Made by a program: the position numbers and the translations under genes. Positions 16,706-24,378 of a stretch of DNA of 33,163 nt are shown here, piece by piece. The stretch lies in NCBI GenBank assembly GCA_031423155.1, contig JANPEZ010000016.1, positions 1-33,163 of the forward strand. The letters are read 5' to 3'. Position 1 is the first letter of the stretch. Each line of letters begins with the position of its first letter. The stretch is from JANPEZ01 sp031423155. Its GTDB lineage: Bacteria; Actinomycetota; UBA4738; HRBIN12. The notes under the pieces were generated by a model. That model was given only the letters and a program-made list of their open reading frames with translations, had not been told where the DNA came from and made no database searches.

Positions 16706-17106
16706 GCGCCGACCGGCTCGATCTTCAGGCCCGTGTGGCGTGCGATAACGTCGAAATCGCGGTCGGCGTGAAGGACCGAAGCGCTCTCGCGTATCGCAAC
16801 CGCCGCGATCAAGCAGTCGATCATGCTTCGGACGGGCTCACCCGCCGCCCTGCATGCACGCTGGACCGCGACCGCGCGCTCGTAGGTGACCAGGTCGCCG
16901 ACCCGAAGGAGCGGAAACGCGAGGAGCCGCCGTCTCGTCGCCCGGTACTCAGCGGGCGAGCGAGTACCAGTGAGCAGCTCCATGACGACGGGCTCCGTCA
17001 CCGCGATCTCGGCTCCGTCGCCCAGCAGGCGCCTGAGCGCAAGGTGAGCCGGGCTCCGGGTCCCTCGGATCTCGTCGATCCACGCGGAGGAATCGGGCAG
17101 GATCAC
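16702..17106 (-). CDS. vapC: VapC family toxin (PIN-domain ribonuclease)
   Basis: A 134-residue PIN-domain protein, the toxin of a type II system, expected to cleave tRNA or rRNA. The acidic catalytic residues are in place: D5 (LPDSSAWID), E43 (VVMELLTG), D97 (MIDCLIAAVA) and D115/D117 (HADRDFD). The GTG start at 17106 overlaps the vapB stop (GTGA); an upstream ATG within vapB would add 23 residues of non-PIN sequence and is rejected. The gene appears intact. The specific RNA target cannot be predicted. Confidence 0.92.
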   Translation of the reverse strand: MILPDSSAWIDEIRGTRSPAHLALRRLLGDGAEIAVTEPVVMELLTGTRSPAEYRATRRRLLAFPLLRVGDLVTYERAVAVQRACRAAGEPVRSMIDCLIAAVAIRESASVLHADRDFDVIARHTGLKIEPVGA

Positions 17107-17345
17107 CCGTTCCGCTTGTCCGGCATCTCGTCGCCGTATATCTCGCGGAGCTCGGCTTCGCTGCGATCGGCCCACATGCCCTCGAGTTCAAGGGCCGCAG
17201 CCCATGGGTCACTGATAGGTTCCTCGGCTTCGCCCAGAACGGCGTGCAGAGCGAAGTCGATCGCCTTTCGCTTGGACTTGAGCCCGAACGTATCCATGAC
17301 CTTTCCCACGAGCTCATCGTCCAGAACGATGTTGGTCCTCGTCAT
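17103..17345 (-). CDS. vapB: VapB family antitoxin
   Basis: An 80-residue antitoxin. The N-terminal TRTNIVLDDELVGKVM matches the VapB (DUF2191-like) ribbon-helix-helix DNA-binding start. The C-terminal half is acidic and helical (DPWAAALELEGMW, SEAELREIYGDEMP), suited to wrapping the VapC active site. The ATG at 17345 is chosen over a GTG at 17354 because AAGGG lies 8 bases upstream of the ATG. It is expected to repress its own promoter, and a palindrome sits exactly there. Confidence 0.9.
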   Translation of the reverse strand: MTRTNIVLDDELVGKVMDTFGLKSKRKAIDFALHAVLGEAEEPISDPWAAALELEGMWADRSEAELREIYGDEMPDKRNG

Positions 17346-17360
17346 CTTTCCCACCCTTGC

Positions 17361-17389
17361 AGGTTACACCGACTACACACCGATGTGTA
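17361..17389 (-). promoter_or_regulatory. vapBC promoter with overlapping operator palindrome
   Basis: On the minus strand a -35 TACACA (17389 to 17384, four of six matches to TTGACA) is followed after 17 bases by a -10 TAACCT (17366 to 17361). A perfect inverted repeat, TACACA-CCGA-TGTGTA (17374-17389), covers the -35 and spacer, the expected place for VapB or VapBC autorepression. A related half-site TTACACCGA lies directly beside it (17365-17373). Confidence 0.65.
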
Positions 17390-17437
17390 TGCCCTGACCT
17401 GGCCTTATCCTCGGCCCGGGAACCAGGACCATTCCCG

Positions 17438-17474
17438 TAAACTGAGCGCTCCGGCTATCCATGCGCTCGAAAGG
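17438..17474 (+). promoter_or_regulatory. ppdK -10 box and ribosome-binding site
   Basis: TAAACT at 17438-17443 is a likely -10 box, diverging from the vapBC promoter. GAAAGG at 17469-17474 lies 7 bases before the GTG at 17482 and supports that start over the ATG at 17461. Confidence 0.45.
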
Positions 17475-17481
17475 CTCGCTC

Positions 17482-20175
17482 GTGACCAAGTACGTCTACG
17501 ACTTCTCCGAAGGCAACAGGGACATGAAGGACCTCCTGGGCGGGAAGGGGGCCAACCTCGCCGAGATGACGAACATGGGCATCGCGGTACCGCACGGGTT
17601 CACGATCTCGACCGAGGCCTGCCTGGCGTATCTGGCCGATGGAGGTTTCCCAGCCGGTCTCATGGACGAAGCCGAAGCGCGCCTTCAGGCTCTCGAGGCC
17701 GCCATGGGCAAGAAGCTGGGCGATACCGCCGATCCGCTCCTCGTAAGCGTCCGGTCGGGGGCCAAGTTCTCGATGCCCGGGATGATGGACACCGTGTTGA
17801 ACCTCGGGCTCAACGAGGATTCGATGCTCGGCTTAGCCAAGCAGTCGGGCGATGACATGAGGTTCGCCCACGACGCCTACCGGCGATTCATCCAGATGTT
17901 CGGCAAGATCGTGATGGACGTTCCCGGTGCTGCATTCGAAGAGGCGCTCGATGCGGCCAAGGCGCATAAGGGCCAGGACGCCTCCGACACCGACCTGGAC
18001 GCCGGGGACCTGCGCGATGTGATCGGCGAGTTCCTCGACATCTACAAGCAGCACACGGGGTCGGATTTCCCGACAGATCCTCGCGAGCAGATGAGGCTGG
18101 CGATCGAGGCCGTCTTCAAGTCCTGGAACGGCAGGCGCGCGGTCGACTATCGCCGGCAGAACAAGATCTCGGATTCGCTCGGCACCGCGGTCAACGTGCA
18201 GGCGATGGTGTTCGGCAACCGCGGCGACGACTCAGGAACCGGCGTGGCGTTCACGCGCGATCCGGCGAACGGCGAGCGCGTTCCCTACGGCGACTATCTG
18301 GAGAATGCCCAGGGCGAAGACGTCGTGGCCGGTATCCGCAACACGCTGAAGCTCTCGGAGTTGGAACGGCTGGACCCGGCCAGCTACGCGGGCCTGCGCG
18401 AGACGATGGCCAAACTGGAGAACCACTACCGCGACATGTGCGACATCGAGTTCACGATCGAGAAGGGCCGTCTGTGGATCCTGCAAACCCGCGTCGGCAA
18501 GCGTACGGCCTTCGGCGAGTGGGTCATGGCCTACGACATGCTCGAGGAGAACCTCATCTCCGAGGACGAAGCCCTGCTGAGGGTCGACGCCAACCGACTG
18601 GAGGAGTTGTTCAAGAGGGTCATATCTTCCGGGGCGGGCGCAACCCCGATCGCGGCGGGGCTGAACGCATCGCCCGGAGCGGCGACCGGCAAGGTCGTCT
18701 TCACCGCCGACGAGGCTCAGGAGTGGGCGAGCCGGGACGAGCGCGTGATCCTCGTCAGGCGAGAGACGACCCCCGACGACTACCACGGGATGATCGCCGC
18801 CCAAGGGATCCTGACGAGTGCCGGCGGGACCAACTCGCACGCGGCCGTCGTTGCCCGCGGGGAGGGCATCCCGGCGGTATGCGGGGCAGACGCGATCAAG
18901 CTCGACTTCGCCTCACGCACGTTCACCGCGAACGGGACGAAGGTCGCAGAGGGCGACGTCATCACGATCGACGGCTTCAGCGGCAACGTCTACCTGGGCG
19001 AACTTCCCCTGGAGGAATCCGTCCTGGAGAAGGCCCGAAGCGGCGACGCGGCGGCCCGTGAAGCCAAGATCTGGCAGGCCTTCGCGCGACTGATGGTTCG
19101 CGCCGACGAAGTAAGGCGCCTTCGTGTACGCGCCAACGCCGACACGCCGGACCAATCAACCAACGCCCGCGATCGCGGCGCCGAGGGCATAGGCCTCTGC
19201 CGGACCGAGCACATGTTCCTGGGAGAGGAGCGAGTGCTCGCCGTTCGCCAGATGATCTTCGCGGAGACGACGGTCGAGGAGCAGGCCGCCTACGACATCC
19301 TGCTGCCGCTGCAACGGGAGGACTTCGTCGGGATCTTCCGCGCGATGAGCGGTCTGCCGGTGACGGTGCGGCTGCTGGATCCTCCTCTGCACGAATTCCT
19401 GCCCGATCAGGTCTCTCTCGCGGTCGAGGTCGCTCTGGCCGAGTCGCGCGGCGAGAACGTGGACGAGCAGAAGAAGGTGCTGACCAAGGTCAACGAGCTT
19501 CACGAGATGAACCCGATGCTGGGTCTGCGCGGGGTGCGGCTGGGGATCGTGAAGCCGGGGCTGTACGCGATGCAGGTCCGCGCGATCTGTCTTGCGGCGG
19601 CGCAGGTTAAGAAGGAGGGCGGGGACCCGAAGGTCGAGATAATGATCCCGCTCGTGGCGACCGCTCCCGAGCTGCAGCAGATGCTCGCTGAGCTGCAACC
19701 CGTTGCGGCGGAAGTCCTTGCGGCCGAGGGCGTCGAGCTGTCTCACTTCGAGTGGGGGACCATGATCGAGTTGCCACGGGCGGCGGTCACGGCGGGCGAG
19801 ATCGCCGAGGCGGCCGAGTTCTTCTCCTTCGGGACGAACGACCTGACCCAGACCGCATTCGGGTTCAGCCGCGACGACATCGGTAAGTTCGTCGGCATGT
19901 ACGAGGAGCGCAAGCTCGTTCCGGCGAATCCGTTCGTAACGGTTGACCGGGCGGGCGTGGGCCGGCTGATGTCGATCGCGTGCGAAGAGGGCAAGGCCGC
20001 CAACCCGGCGCTTCACCTCGGCATCTGCGGCGAGCACGGGGGAGACCCGGCGAGCGTGGTCTTCTGCCACCAGATCGGTTTGGACTACGTGAGCTGCTCG
20101 CCGTTCCGGGTTGAAACGGCGCGGCTAGCCGCCGGCCAAGCAGCCATCGGCGACGCGGAAGTCGCGAGCAAGTAG
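17482..20175 (+). CDS. ppdK: Pyruvate, phosphate dikinase
   Basis: An 897-residue enzyme interconverting pyruvate, ATP and phosphate with phosphoenolpyruvate, AMP and pyrophosphate. It has the N-terminal ATP-grasp part (KYVYDFSEG, LLGGKGANLAEM, VSVRSGAKFSMPGMMDT), the phosphohistidine domain with His453 in GGTNSHAAVVARG, and the C-terminal PEP/pyruvate TIM barrel ending with GICGEHGGDP, which holds the catalytic Cys. Length matches the family. The GTG at 17482 is chosen because homologues start at TKYVYDF and GAAAGG lies 7 bases upstream. Two residues before the phosphohistidine it has Asn, where the common form (GGMTSHAAVV) has the Thr used for regulation. ppdK is a frequent neighbour of dgt and dnaG in related genomes. 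Confidence 0.96.
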   Translation: MTKYVYDFSEGNRDMKDLLGGKGANLAEMTNMGIAVPHGFTISTEACLAYLADGGFPAGLMDEAEARLQALEAAMGKKLGDTADPLLVSVRSGAKFSMPGMMDTVLNLGLNEDSMLGLAKQSGDDMRFAHDAYRRFIQMFGKIVMDVPGAAFEEALDAAKAHKGQDASDTDLDAGDLRDVIGEFLDIYKQHTGSDFPTDPREQMRLAIEAVFKSWNGRRAVDYRRQNKISDSLGTAVNVQAMVFGNRGDDSGTGVAFTRDPANGERVPYGDYLENAQGEDVVAGIRNTLKLSELERLDPASYAGLRETMAKLENHYRDMCDIEFTIEKGRLWILQTRVGKRTAFGEWVMAYDMLEENLISEDEALLRVDANRLEELFKRVISSGAGATPIAAGLNASPGAATGKVVFTADEAQEWASRDERVILVRRETTPDDYHGMIAAQGILTSAGGTNSHAAVVARGEGIPAVCGADAIKLDFASRTFTANGTKVAEGDVITIDGFSGNVYLGELPLEESVLEKARSGDAAAREAKIWQAFARLMVRADEVRRLRVRANADTPDQSTNARDRGAEGIGLCRTEHMFLGEERVLAVRQMIFAETTVEEQAAYDILLPLQREDFVGIFRAMSGLPVTVRLLDPPLHEFLPDQVSLAVEVALAESRGENVDEQKKVLTKVNELHEMNPMLGLRGVRLGIVKPGLYAMQVRAICLAAAQVKKEGGDPKVEIMIPLVATAPELQQMLAELQPVAAEVLAAEGVELSHFEWGTMIELPRAAVTAGEIAEAAEFFSFGTNDLTQTAFGFSRDDIGKFVGMYEERKLVPANPFVTVDRAGVGRLMSIACEEGKAANPALHLGICGEHGGDPASVVFCHQIGLDYVSCSPFRVETARLAAGQAAIGDAEVASK

Positions 20176-20231
20176 CCACTGGTACTCATCCTTCGGGTCA
20201 GCTCGACCTGTGACCGGTCGCACACGTAATC

Positions 20232-20265
20232 CGCCGTAGGTCGGGGGAAGTCCCCCATATCGGCG
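20232..20265. terminator. Two-tier inverted repeat downstream of ppdK
   Basis: Outer arms CGCCG (20232-20236) and CGGCG (20261-20265) enclose a perfect inner hairpin GGGGGA-AG-TCCCCC (20243-20256). It lies 57 bases past the ppdK stop and upstream of the next promoter. No T-run follows, so it is at best a non-canonical terminator; an operator is possible. Confidence 0.35.
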
Positions 20266-20289
20266 ATGTGTTGCGCGCCGGCGCTTCGG

Positions 20290-20336
20290 TAGCGTGCGTG
20301 ATTCCTTCCCCTCCTCCCCCCGGATGTGCAGGAGGT
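20290..20336 (+). promoter_or_regulatory. Promoter -10 and strong Shine-Dalgarno of the M15 peptidase operon
   Basis: TAGCGT at 20290-20295 is a candidate -10 box. AGGAGGT at 20330-20336 is a near-perfect ribosome-binding site 6 bases before the ATG at 20343. Confidence 0.5.
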
Positions 20337-20342
20337 GGTTCC

Positions 20343-20963
20343 ATGAACGGTCTAGGTGTACACCGGCCCGTTCGGCACTTCGTTCGAGCAGGGGTCCTCT
20401 GCGCAGTCATCCTTGCCGCGTGGTTCCCCAGGGTTGCCCTGGCCAACCACTTGGGAGAGTGGGTGCACGATCACTCGTCCTCGGGTATTCCGAGCCGCCC
20501 GAACGGGTTGAGCGAGATGGTCGCCAGATTCGGCGTTCATTGCAGCAACGCGGCCAACGACTCCAGGTCCTACTGGCCCGTGCAATCCTCAAGGACGACA
20601 CCGGGGTACGTCTATGTCAACACCTACATCGGCCGCGACGTGGCCTACAACGTGAGGACCCACATCAATGCGGCCCACCGCGACGGCGCTGTCGACTATG
20701 GCGTCTACGGATACAACTGCAGGTACATCGCGGGTACGACAACGTGGTCCACCCACGCCTTCGGGGCCGCAGTCGACACCAACTCCGCCCGCAATCCGGT
20801 CGGTCAGGACCGTTGGAACGGCCGGGGCGCCGATGGAACGGACTACGGGACCTACTTACCAGACATCTGGCGTGGCTCTGATCCGGGCCACCGCTTCTTC
20901 TGGGGTTTGAACTTCTCCACGACGCCAGACCCGATGCACTTCCAGTACGTCACAGGCTACTGA
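20343..20963 (+). CDS. Secreted M15-family (VanY/D,D-carboxypeptidase-like) peptidase
   Basis: A 206-residue exported protein. After a signal peptide (about residues 1-36, ending near VALA-N) comes a compact M15C-like domain with the zinc ligand pattern STHAFGAAVDTN (His and Asp six residues apart) and a third His in DPMHFQY at the C-terminus. Relatives are L-alanyl-D-glutamate endopeptidases or D,D/L,D-carboxypeptidases that cut peptidoglycan stem peptides. The ATG at 20343 is fixed by AGGAGGT 6 bases upstream. It begins an apparent three-gene operon of exported proteins. Confidence 0.88.
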   Translation: MNGLGVHRPVRHFVRAGVLCAVILAAWFPRVALANHLGEWVHDHSSSGIPSRPNGLSEMVARFGVHCSNAANDSRSYWPVQSSRTTPGYVYVNTYIGRDVAYNVRTHINAAHRDGAVDYGVYGYNCRYIAGTTTWSTHAFGAAVDTNSARNPVGQDRWNGRGADGTDYGTYLPDIWRGSDPGHRFFWGLNFSTTPDPMHFQYVTGY

Positions 20964-20978
20964 AGAGAGGAGATCTGC

Positions 20979-22265
20979 ATGAAGAGGACGATATCGATCG
21001 CATCCCTGTTGGCAACGGTGGCGGCCGGGTCGGCCGTTGCGCAAGGCTGGGCCGGAACCTCGGGAGCTACAGGTTGCGGGCAGCTTAGGCGCCCCGCCAC
21101 GAGTGCCATGGCTTTCACATCGACGGGAGCGATCCCCGCGGAGTTGGATGGCGCTCTGGTGCTGGTCGACCCGGACGGAACCGCGAAGGTCGCATCCGCT
21201 GAGCCCGGTGTGGTCCGCCATGTCGCGTCGAGCCCAGGGTTCGGGGTCGCATTCGTGCGCGACCTAGAGGGGAATGACGTAGTCGAGGCCCTCCGGCCTC
21301 AGGGACCGCTACGGCTTCCGCGGCCGAGCGAGGCCTCGAACCCGTCGTGGTCACCGGTGGGCGATCTGGTCTGGGCTGAGGGTTCCGATCTCGGCATCTG
21401 GTCGCAGGAGACGGGAGAAGTCTCGACGGTTGCGTTCTCCGATGACGTCAGCCTTCTGTTCTCTCCGGTGTTCGCCGATGCCGCACGTATCGTGACCGTG
21501 GTGTCCGAGCCCGCTCCGATAGGGACCCAAGAGGGGGAGTACCTCAGCAACCTCTGGAGCTATGACCTTCGAACCGCAACCTGGGATCGCGTTACCAACT
21601 TCTCGGCGTCGAGGGGGCGGTGGTCGGTCGTCCGGACGCCGATCCTAGCCCCATCGGGGGCGATCGAGTTCGTCAGGGTGGTGGGAACGGCCTGGTCGAC
21701 TACGCAGCCCACCTTCCAGTTGTGGAGTCTGAAGGGCGAGAGTTCGAGTCCGCTGCGATCCCTGGCCGGCGAGCGATTCCTGGCCGGCTATCAGGGTGAT
21801 GCTCGCCTTTGGAACGTCAGAGATGAGGAGTCGGCTGCCTGGCGCATCTTCAAGGAGGCTCCGTCCGGCTCCCTCGTTCCGGCGGGCTGCGGAGCTGTTC
21901 TCGTCGACCCGATGGATGTGGCCGATCCGGACAGAGCCGCTGTTGCACGTGCTCCGAGGCGGAGCGACACCGAACCTGCTGGATCGGGAGTGGCAACTCC
22001 GCCCGCCCGGGAGGTGGCGATCCTCGTAGGCGATTTCGCATCGAGAGTCGAGGCCGAGGCTGCTGCTCAGCAGATCCGCGATGTGTACGGGTCCGGCGCC
22101 GCGGTGAAGGTCCTAGATTCCACCCTTGCTCCGACCGCTGTACGCCCCGGGGTGTGGGCAACTATCCTCTGGATCGCGCCGGGGGCGGACGAGCAGACCG
22201 AGCTCGAGGTCTTCCGCTCGCGGCTCCCGCGCTTCGCGAACTCCAGTTGGGTGGTGGCACCTTGA
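20979..22265 (+). CDS. Secreted beta-propeller-like protein with C-terminal SPOR-like domain
   Basis: A 428-residue exported protein. It has a signal peptide (MKRTISIASLLATVAAGSAVA), a central region of repeated beta strands resembling a propeller (SNPSWSPVGDLVWAEGSDLG, LWSYDLRTATWDRV and QLWSLKGESS blocks, about residues 50-300), a Pro/Ala linker, and a C-terminal segment (about 345-428) with the pattern of a SPOR repeat (VAILVGDFASRVEAEAAAQQI, ending FANSSWVV). SPOR domains bind denuded peptidoglycan glycans, which would fit the M15 peptidase encoded 15 bases upstream. GAGAGGAG lies 6 bases before the ATG. The SPOR assignment is by eye and moderately sure; the central fold is less sure. Confidence 0.75.
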   Translation: MKRTISIASLLATVAAGSAVAQGWAGTSGATGCGQLRRPATSAMAFTSTGAIPAELDGALVLVDPDGTAKVASAEPGVVRHVASSPGFGVAFVRDLEGNDVVEALRPQGPLRLPRPSEASNPSWSPVGDLVWAEGSDLGIWSQETGEVSTVAFSDDVSLLFSPVFADAARIVTVVSEPAPIGTQEGEYLSNLWSYDLRTATWDRVTNFSASRGRWSVVRTPILAPSGAIEFVRVVGTAWSTTQPTFQLWSLKGESSSPLRSLAGERFLAGYQGDARLWNVRDEESAAWRIFKEAPSGSLVPAGCGAVLVDPMDVADPDRAAVARAPRRSDTEPAGSGVATPPAREVAILVGDFASRVEAEAAAQQIRDVYGSGAAVKVLDSTLAPTAVRPGVWATILWIAPGADEQTELEVFRSRLPRFANSSWVVAP

Positions 22266-22675
22266 TCAGGTCGAAGCCAGGAGTCCTCGCATCGGCGGCG
22301 GCCAGCCTGCTTCTGCTGGCATCATGTCGGGGAACGACGACGGCCGTTGCTCCATCGCCTTTGCCGTCCCTATCCCCAACTCCGACCGCCGTACCCTCGG
22401 TCGGGTCAGACGGTTACGCCTGGATAGCCGGGTTAGCTCAAGCGAGCGATCCGAACGATCTGGACGAGGATTACTCGCGGCTCGAGCCGAAACTCGGTGG
22501 GGTGCTGCAGGTCTCGCCCGGGACGTGCTTCACGGGCGCTCCACCTCCCTACGACGGTCCCGAGTACCTGCTTCTGGTCATCGCCGGGTCGAAGAGCGAG
22601 TTGGACCGGCTGGTATCCGGCGCGAAGCTCGAGGTTCTCTTCGAGGCGAGGGTTGGCCAGATGTGTATCGACTGA
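22262..22675 (+). CDS. Small lipoprotein of unknown function
   Basis: A 137-residue exported lipoprotein. The TTG start at 22262 overlaps the previous TGA (TTGA); the signal peptide ends in a lipobox LASC with Cys22, followed by a Pro/Ser/Thr-rich linker to about residue 50. The remaining domain has two Cys (GTCFTG and the C-terminal QMCID) that could form a disulfide outside the membrane. A start further upstream would place charged sequence before the signal peptide and is rejected. No family is recognised; it is likely co-expressed with the M15 and SPOR-like proteins. Confidence 0.75.
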   Translation: MIRSKPGVLASAAASLLLLASCRGTTTAVAPSPLPSLSPTPTAVPSVGSDGYAWIAGLAQASDPNDLDEDYSRLEPKLGGVLQVSPGTCFTGAPPPYDGPEYLLLVIAGSKSELDRLVSGAKLEVLFEARVGQMCID

Positions 22676-22708
22676 GCGCACCGGTATCGGGGTTCGGACC
22701 GTCGTTGC

Positions 22709-22714
22709 TAGGGT
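22709..22714 (+). promoter_or_regulatory. Probable -10 box for a leaderless YdcF-like mRNA
   Basis: TAGGGT lies 6 bases before the GTG at 22721, with no Shine-Dalgarno between. No good -35 was found. Confidence 0.45.
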
Positions 22715-22720
22715 GGCCGG

Positions 22721-23329
22721 GTGGTAATCATGCGCCGTCACCCGGTTCTGACCGGACTCGCTCTCCTGTCGCTTTCCGCGGCGATGCTCGTCGGTTCGAC
22801 GGGCGTCGCCGTGTGGAGGGCGGCGCACACCGACGACGCGAGCCTCATAGAGCACGCCGACGTCATCCTCGTGCTGGGGGCGGCCGAGTACAACGGTGAG
22901 CCCTCTCCCGTCTTCATCGGCCGCTTGGATCACGCCGAGCTTCTGTACGAGCAAGGCAGGGCCGAGCTCGTCTTGGTCTTGGGCGGCAAGCAGCCGGGAG
23001 ATGCAACCACGGAGGCCCAGGCCGGTCGCGACTACCTCATCGGGCATGGGCTGCCCGCCGAGGCGGTCGCGGCCGAACCCTTCGGATCCACGACCTACCA
23101 GAGCCTCGAGGCCGCTGCCGCGTTCATGAAGGAGAGGCATCTTGAGTCCGCGTTCCTGGTCTCGGACCCTTGGCACAACCTGAGGATCAAGCGGATGGCC
23201 TCAGACCTCGGGATAGAGGGCTATGCCTCGGCAACCTGGACGTCGGCGGCGAAGAGCGAGGAAACTCGTCTCCCCGGCTACGTCCGTGAGACCTTCGCCT
23301 ATCTCTACTACAGGGTGTTCCAGGGCTAG
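22721..23329 (+). CDS. YdcF/SanA-like DUF218 membrane protein
   Basis: A 202-residue protein with one N-terminal membrane helix (about residues 8-30) and an extracytoplasmic DUF218 domain (ADVILVLGAAEYNGEPSP, VLGGKQPGD, FGSTTYQS, FLVSDPWHNLR). DUF218 proteins such as SanA and ElyC are linked to envelope integrity and polyprenyl-carrier handling, but their reaction is not firmly known. The start is a GTG at 22721 with a -10-like TAGGGT 6 bases upstream; an ATG three codons on is the alternative. It may be transcribed separately from the lipoprotein upstream and from dgt. Confidence 0.85.
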   Translation: MVIMRRHPVLTGLALLSLSAAMLVGSTGVAVWRAAHTDDASLIEHADVILVLGAAEYNGEPSPVFIGRLDHAELLYEQGRAELVLVLGGKQPGDATTEAQAGRDYLIGHGLPAEAVAAEPFGSTTYQSLEAAAAFMKERHLESAFLVSDPWHNLRIKRMASDLGIEGYASATWTSAAKSEETRLPGYVRETFAYLYYRVFQG

Positions 23330-23350
23330 GGGGGTGTCGGAGGCCGCGGC

Positions 23351-23356
23351 TACCAT
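23351..23356 (+). promoter_or_regulatory. Probable -10 box for a leaderless dgt mRNA
   Basis: TACCAT lies 7 bases before the ATG at 23364. It overlaps another in-frame ATG at 23355, which would not be transcribed in full from here. Confidence 0.45.
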
Positions 23357-23363
23357 GGAGAGC

Positions 23364-24365
23364 ATGCAGACCCCCCGTGAGCGATCCGAAGAGATCGAGG
23401 CTCAGACCCTCTCTCCTCGGGCGTCCCTGGCCTCGGCGACGAAGGGGCGCGAGCGAGAAGAGCCGCAGGACCCGATCCGCACCGTCTGGCAGCGCGACAG
23501 GGACAGGATCGTGCACTCCAAGGCCTTCCGCCGACTCAAGCAGAAGACACAGGTCTTCATGGCTCCCGAGGGCGACCACTACCGAGTGCGCTTGACCCAC
23601 ACGCTCGACGTCTCTCAGATCGCCCGCACCGTCGCGCGCGCCCTTCGACTCAACGAAGACCTCACCGAGGCCATCGCTCTGGGCCACGACCTCGGCCACA
23701 CCCCATTCGGTCATCTGGGGGAGCAGGCGTTGACGCCTTTCCTGGGCCGGCCCTTCCGCCACTCCGAGCAGTCCCTTCGCGTGGTCGACTTCCTCGAGAA
23801 CGACGGTGCCGGGCTGAATCTGACGTGGGAGGTACGTGATGGGATCGTGAACCACCCCTGGTCGATGCCCCCACCGGCCACGCTGGAAGCGCAGATCGTC
23901 AGATTCGCAGACCGCATCGCCTACCTCAACCACGATGTGGACGACGCGCTCAGGGCAGGGGTTCTGAGCCAGGAGGAGCTGCCGGGGACCGCTCTGGACA
24001 TCCTGGGTCACACGCACTCGGACAGGATCGATACGCTCGTCACCGACCTGATCGCCCGCAGCCAGGACGCCCCCGAGGTGAAGCTTTCCCCCGAGGTATT
24101 CGCCGCCCTGGACGCGCTTCGAGACTTCATGTTCGAGCAGGTCTACATGCGCGAGGGCGCGCGAGAGCAGCACGAGAAGGCCACCAAGCTCATCCGCGAT
24201 CTGTTCGCCTACTACATCGAACACCCCGACGAGGTCCCCGCCGAGTACCATTCGGCACCTGGGGACCACGCGACCCGAGTGGCCGACTACATAGCCGGCA
24301 TGACGGATCGCTACGCCCTGAGGACATACGAGCAGCTCTTCCTTCCCCAAGGGTGGCTCCTCTAA
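23364..24365 (+). CDS. dgt: Deoxyguanosinetriphosphate triphosphohydrolase-like protein
   Basis: A 333-residue HD-domain phosphohydrolase of the dGTPase family, which converts dNTPs to deoxynucleosides and triphosphate. The metal site is seen in HTLDV (His), GHDLGHTPFGHLGE (His-Asp) and a later Asp in FADRIAYLNHDVDD. An N-terminal RTVWQRDRDRIVHSKAFRRL segment is typical of the shorter bacterial subgroup. The ATG at 23364 is preferred because of the -10 at 23351-23356; an in-frame ATG at 23355 would add three residues. dgt immediately precedes dnaG, as in mycobacteria, tying nucleotide-pool control to replication. Confidence 0.93.
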   Translation: MQTPRERSEEIEAQTLSPRASLASATKGREREEPQDPIRTVWQRDRDRIVHSKAFRRLKQKTQVFMAPEGDHYRVRLTHTLDVSQIARTVARALRLNEDLTEAIALGHDLGHTPFGHLGEQALTPFLGRPFRHSEQSLRVVDFLENDGAGLNLTWEVRDGIVNHPWSMPPPATLEAQIVRFADRIAYLNHDVDDALRAGVLSQEELPGTALDILGHTHSDRIDTLVTDLIARSQDAPEVKLSPEVFAALDALRDFMFEQVYMREGAREQHEKATKLIRDLFAYYIEHPDEVPAEYHSAPGDHATRVADYIAGMTDRYALRTYEQLFLPQGWLL

Positions 24366-24378
24366 CAGGACGGAAGCC

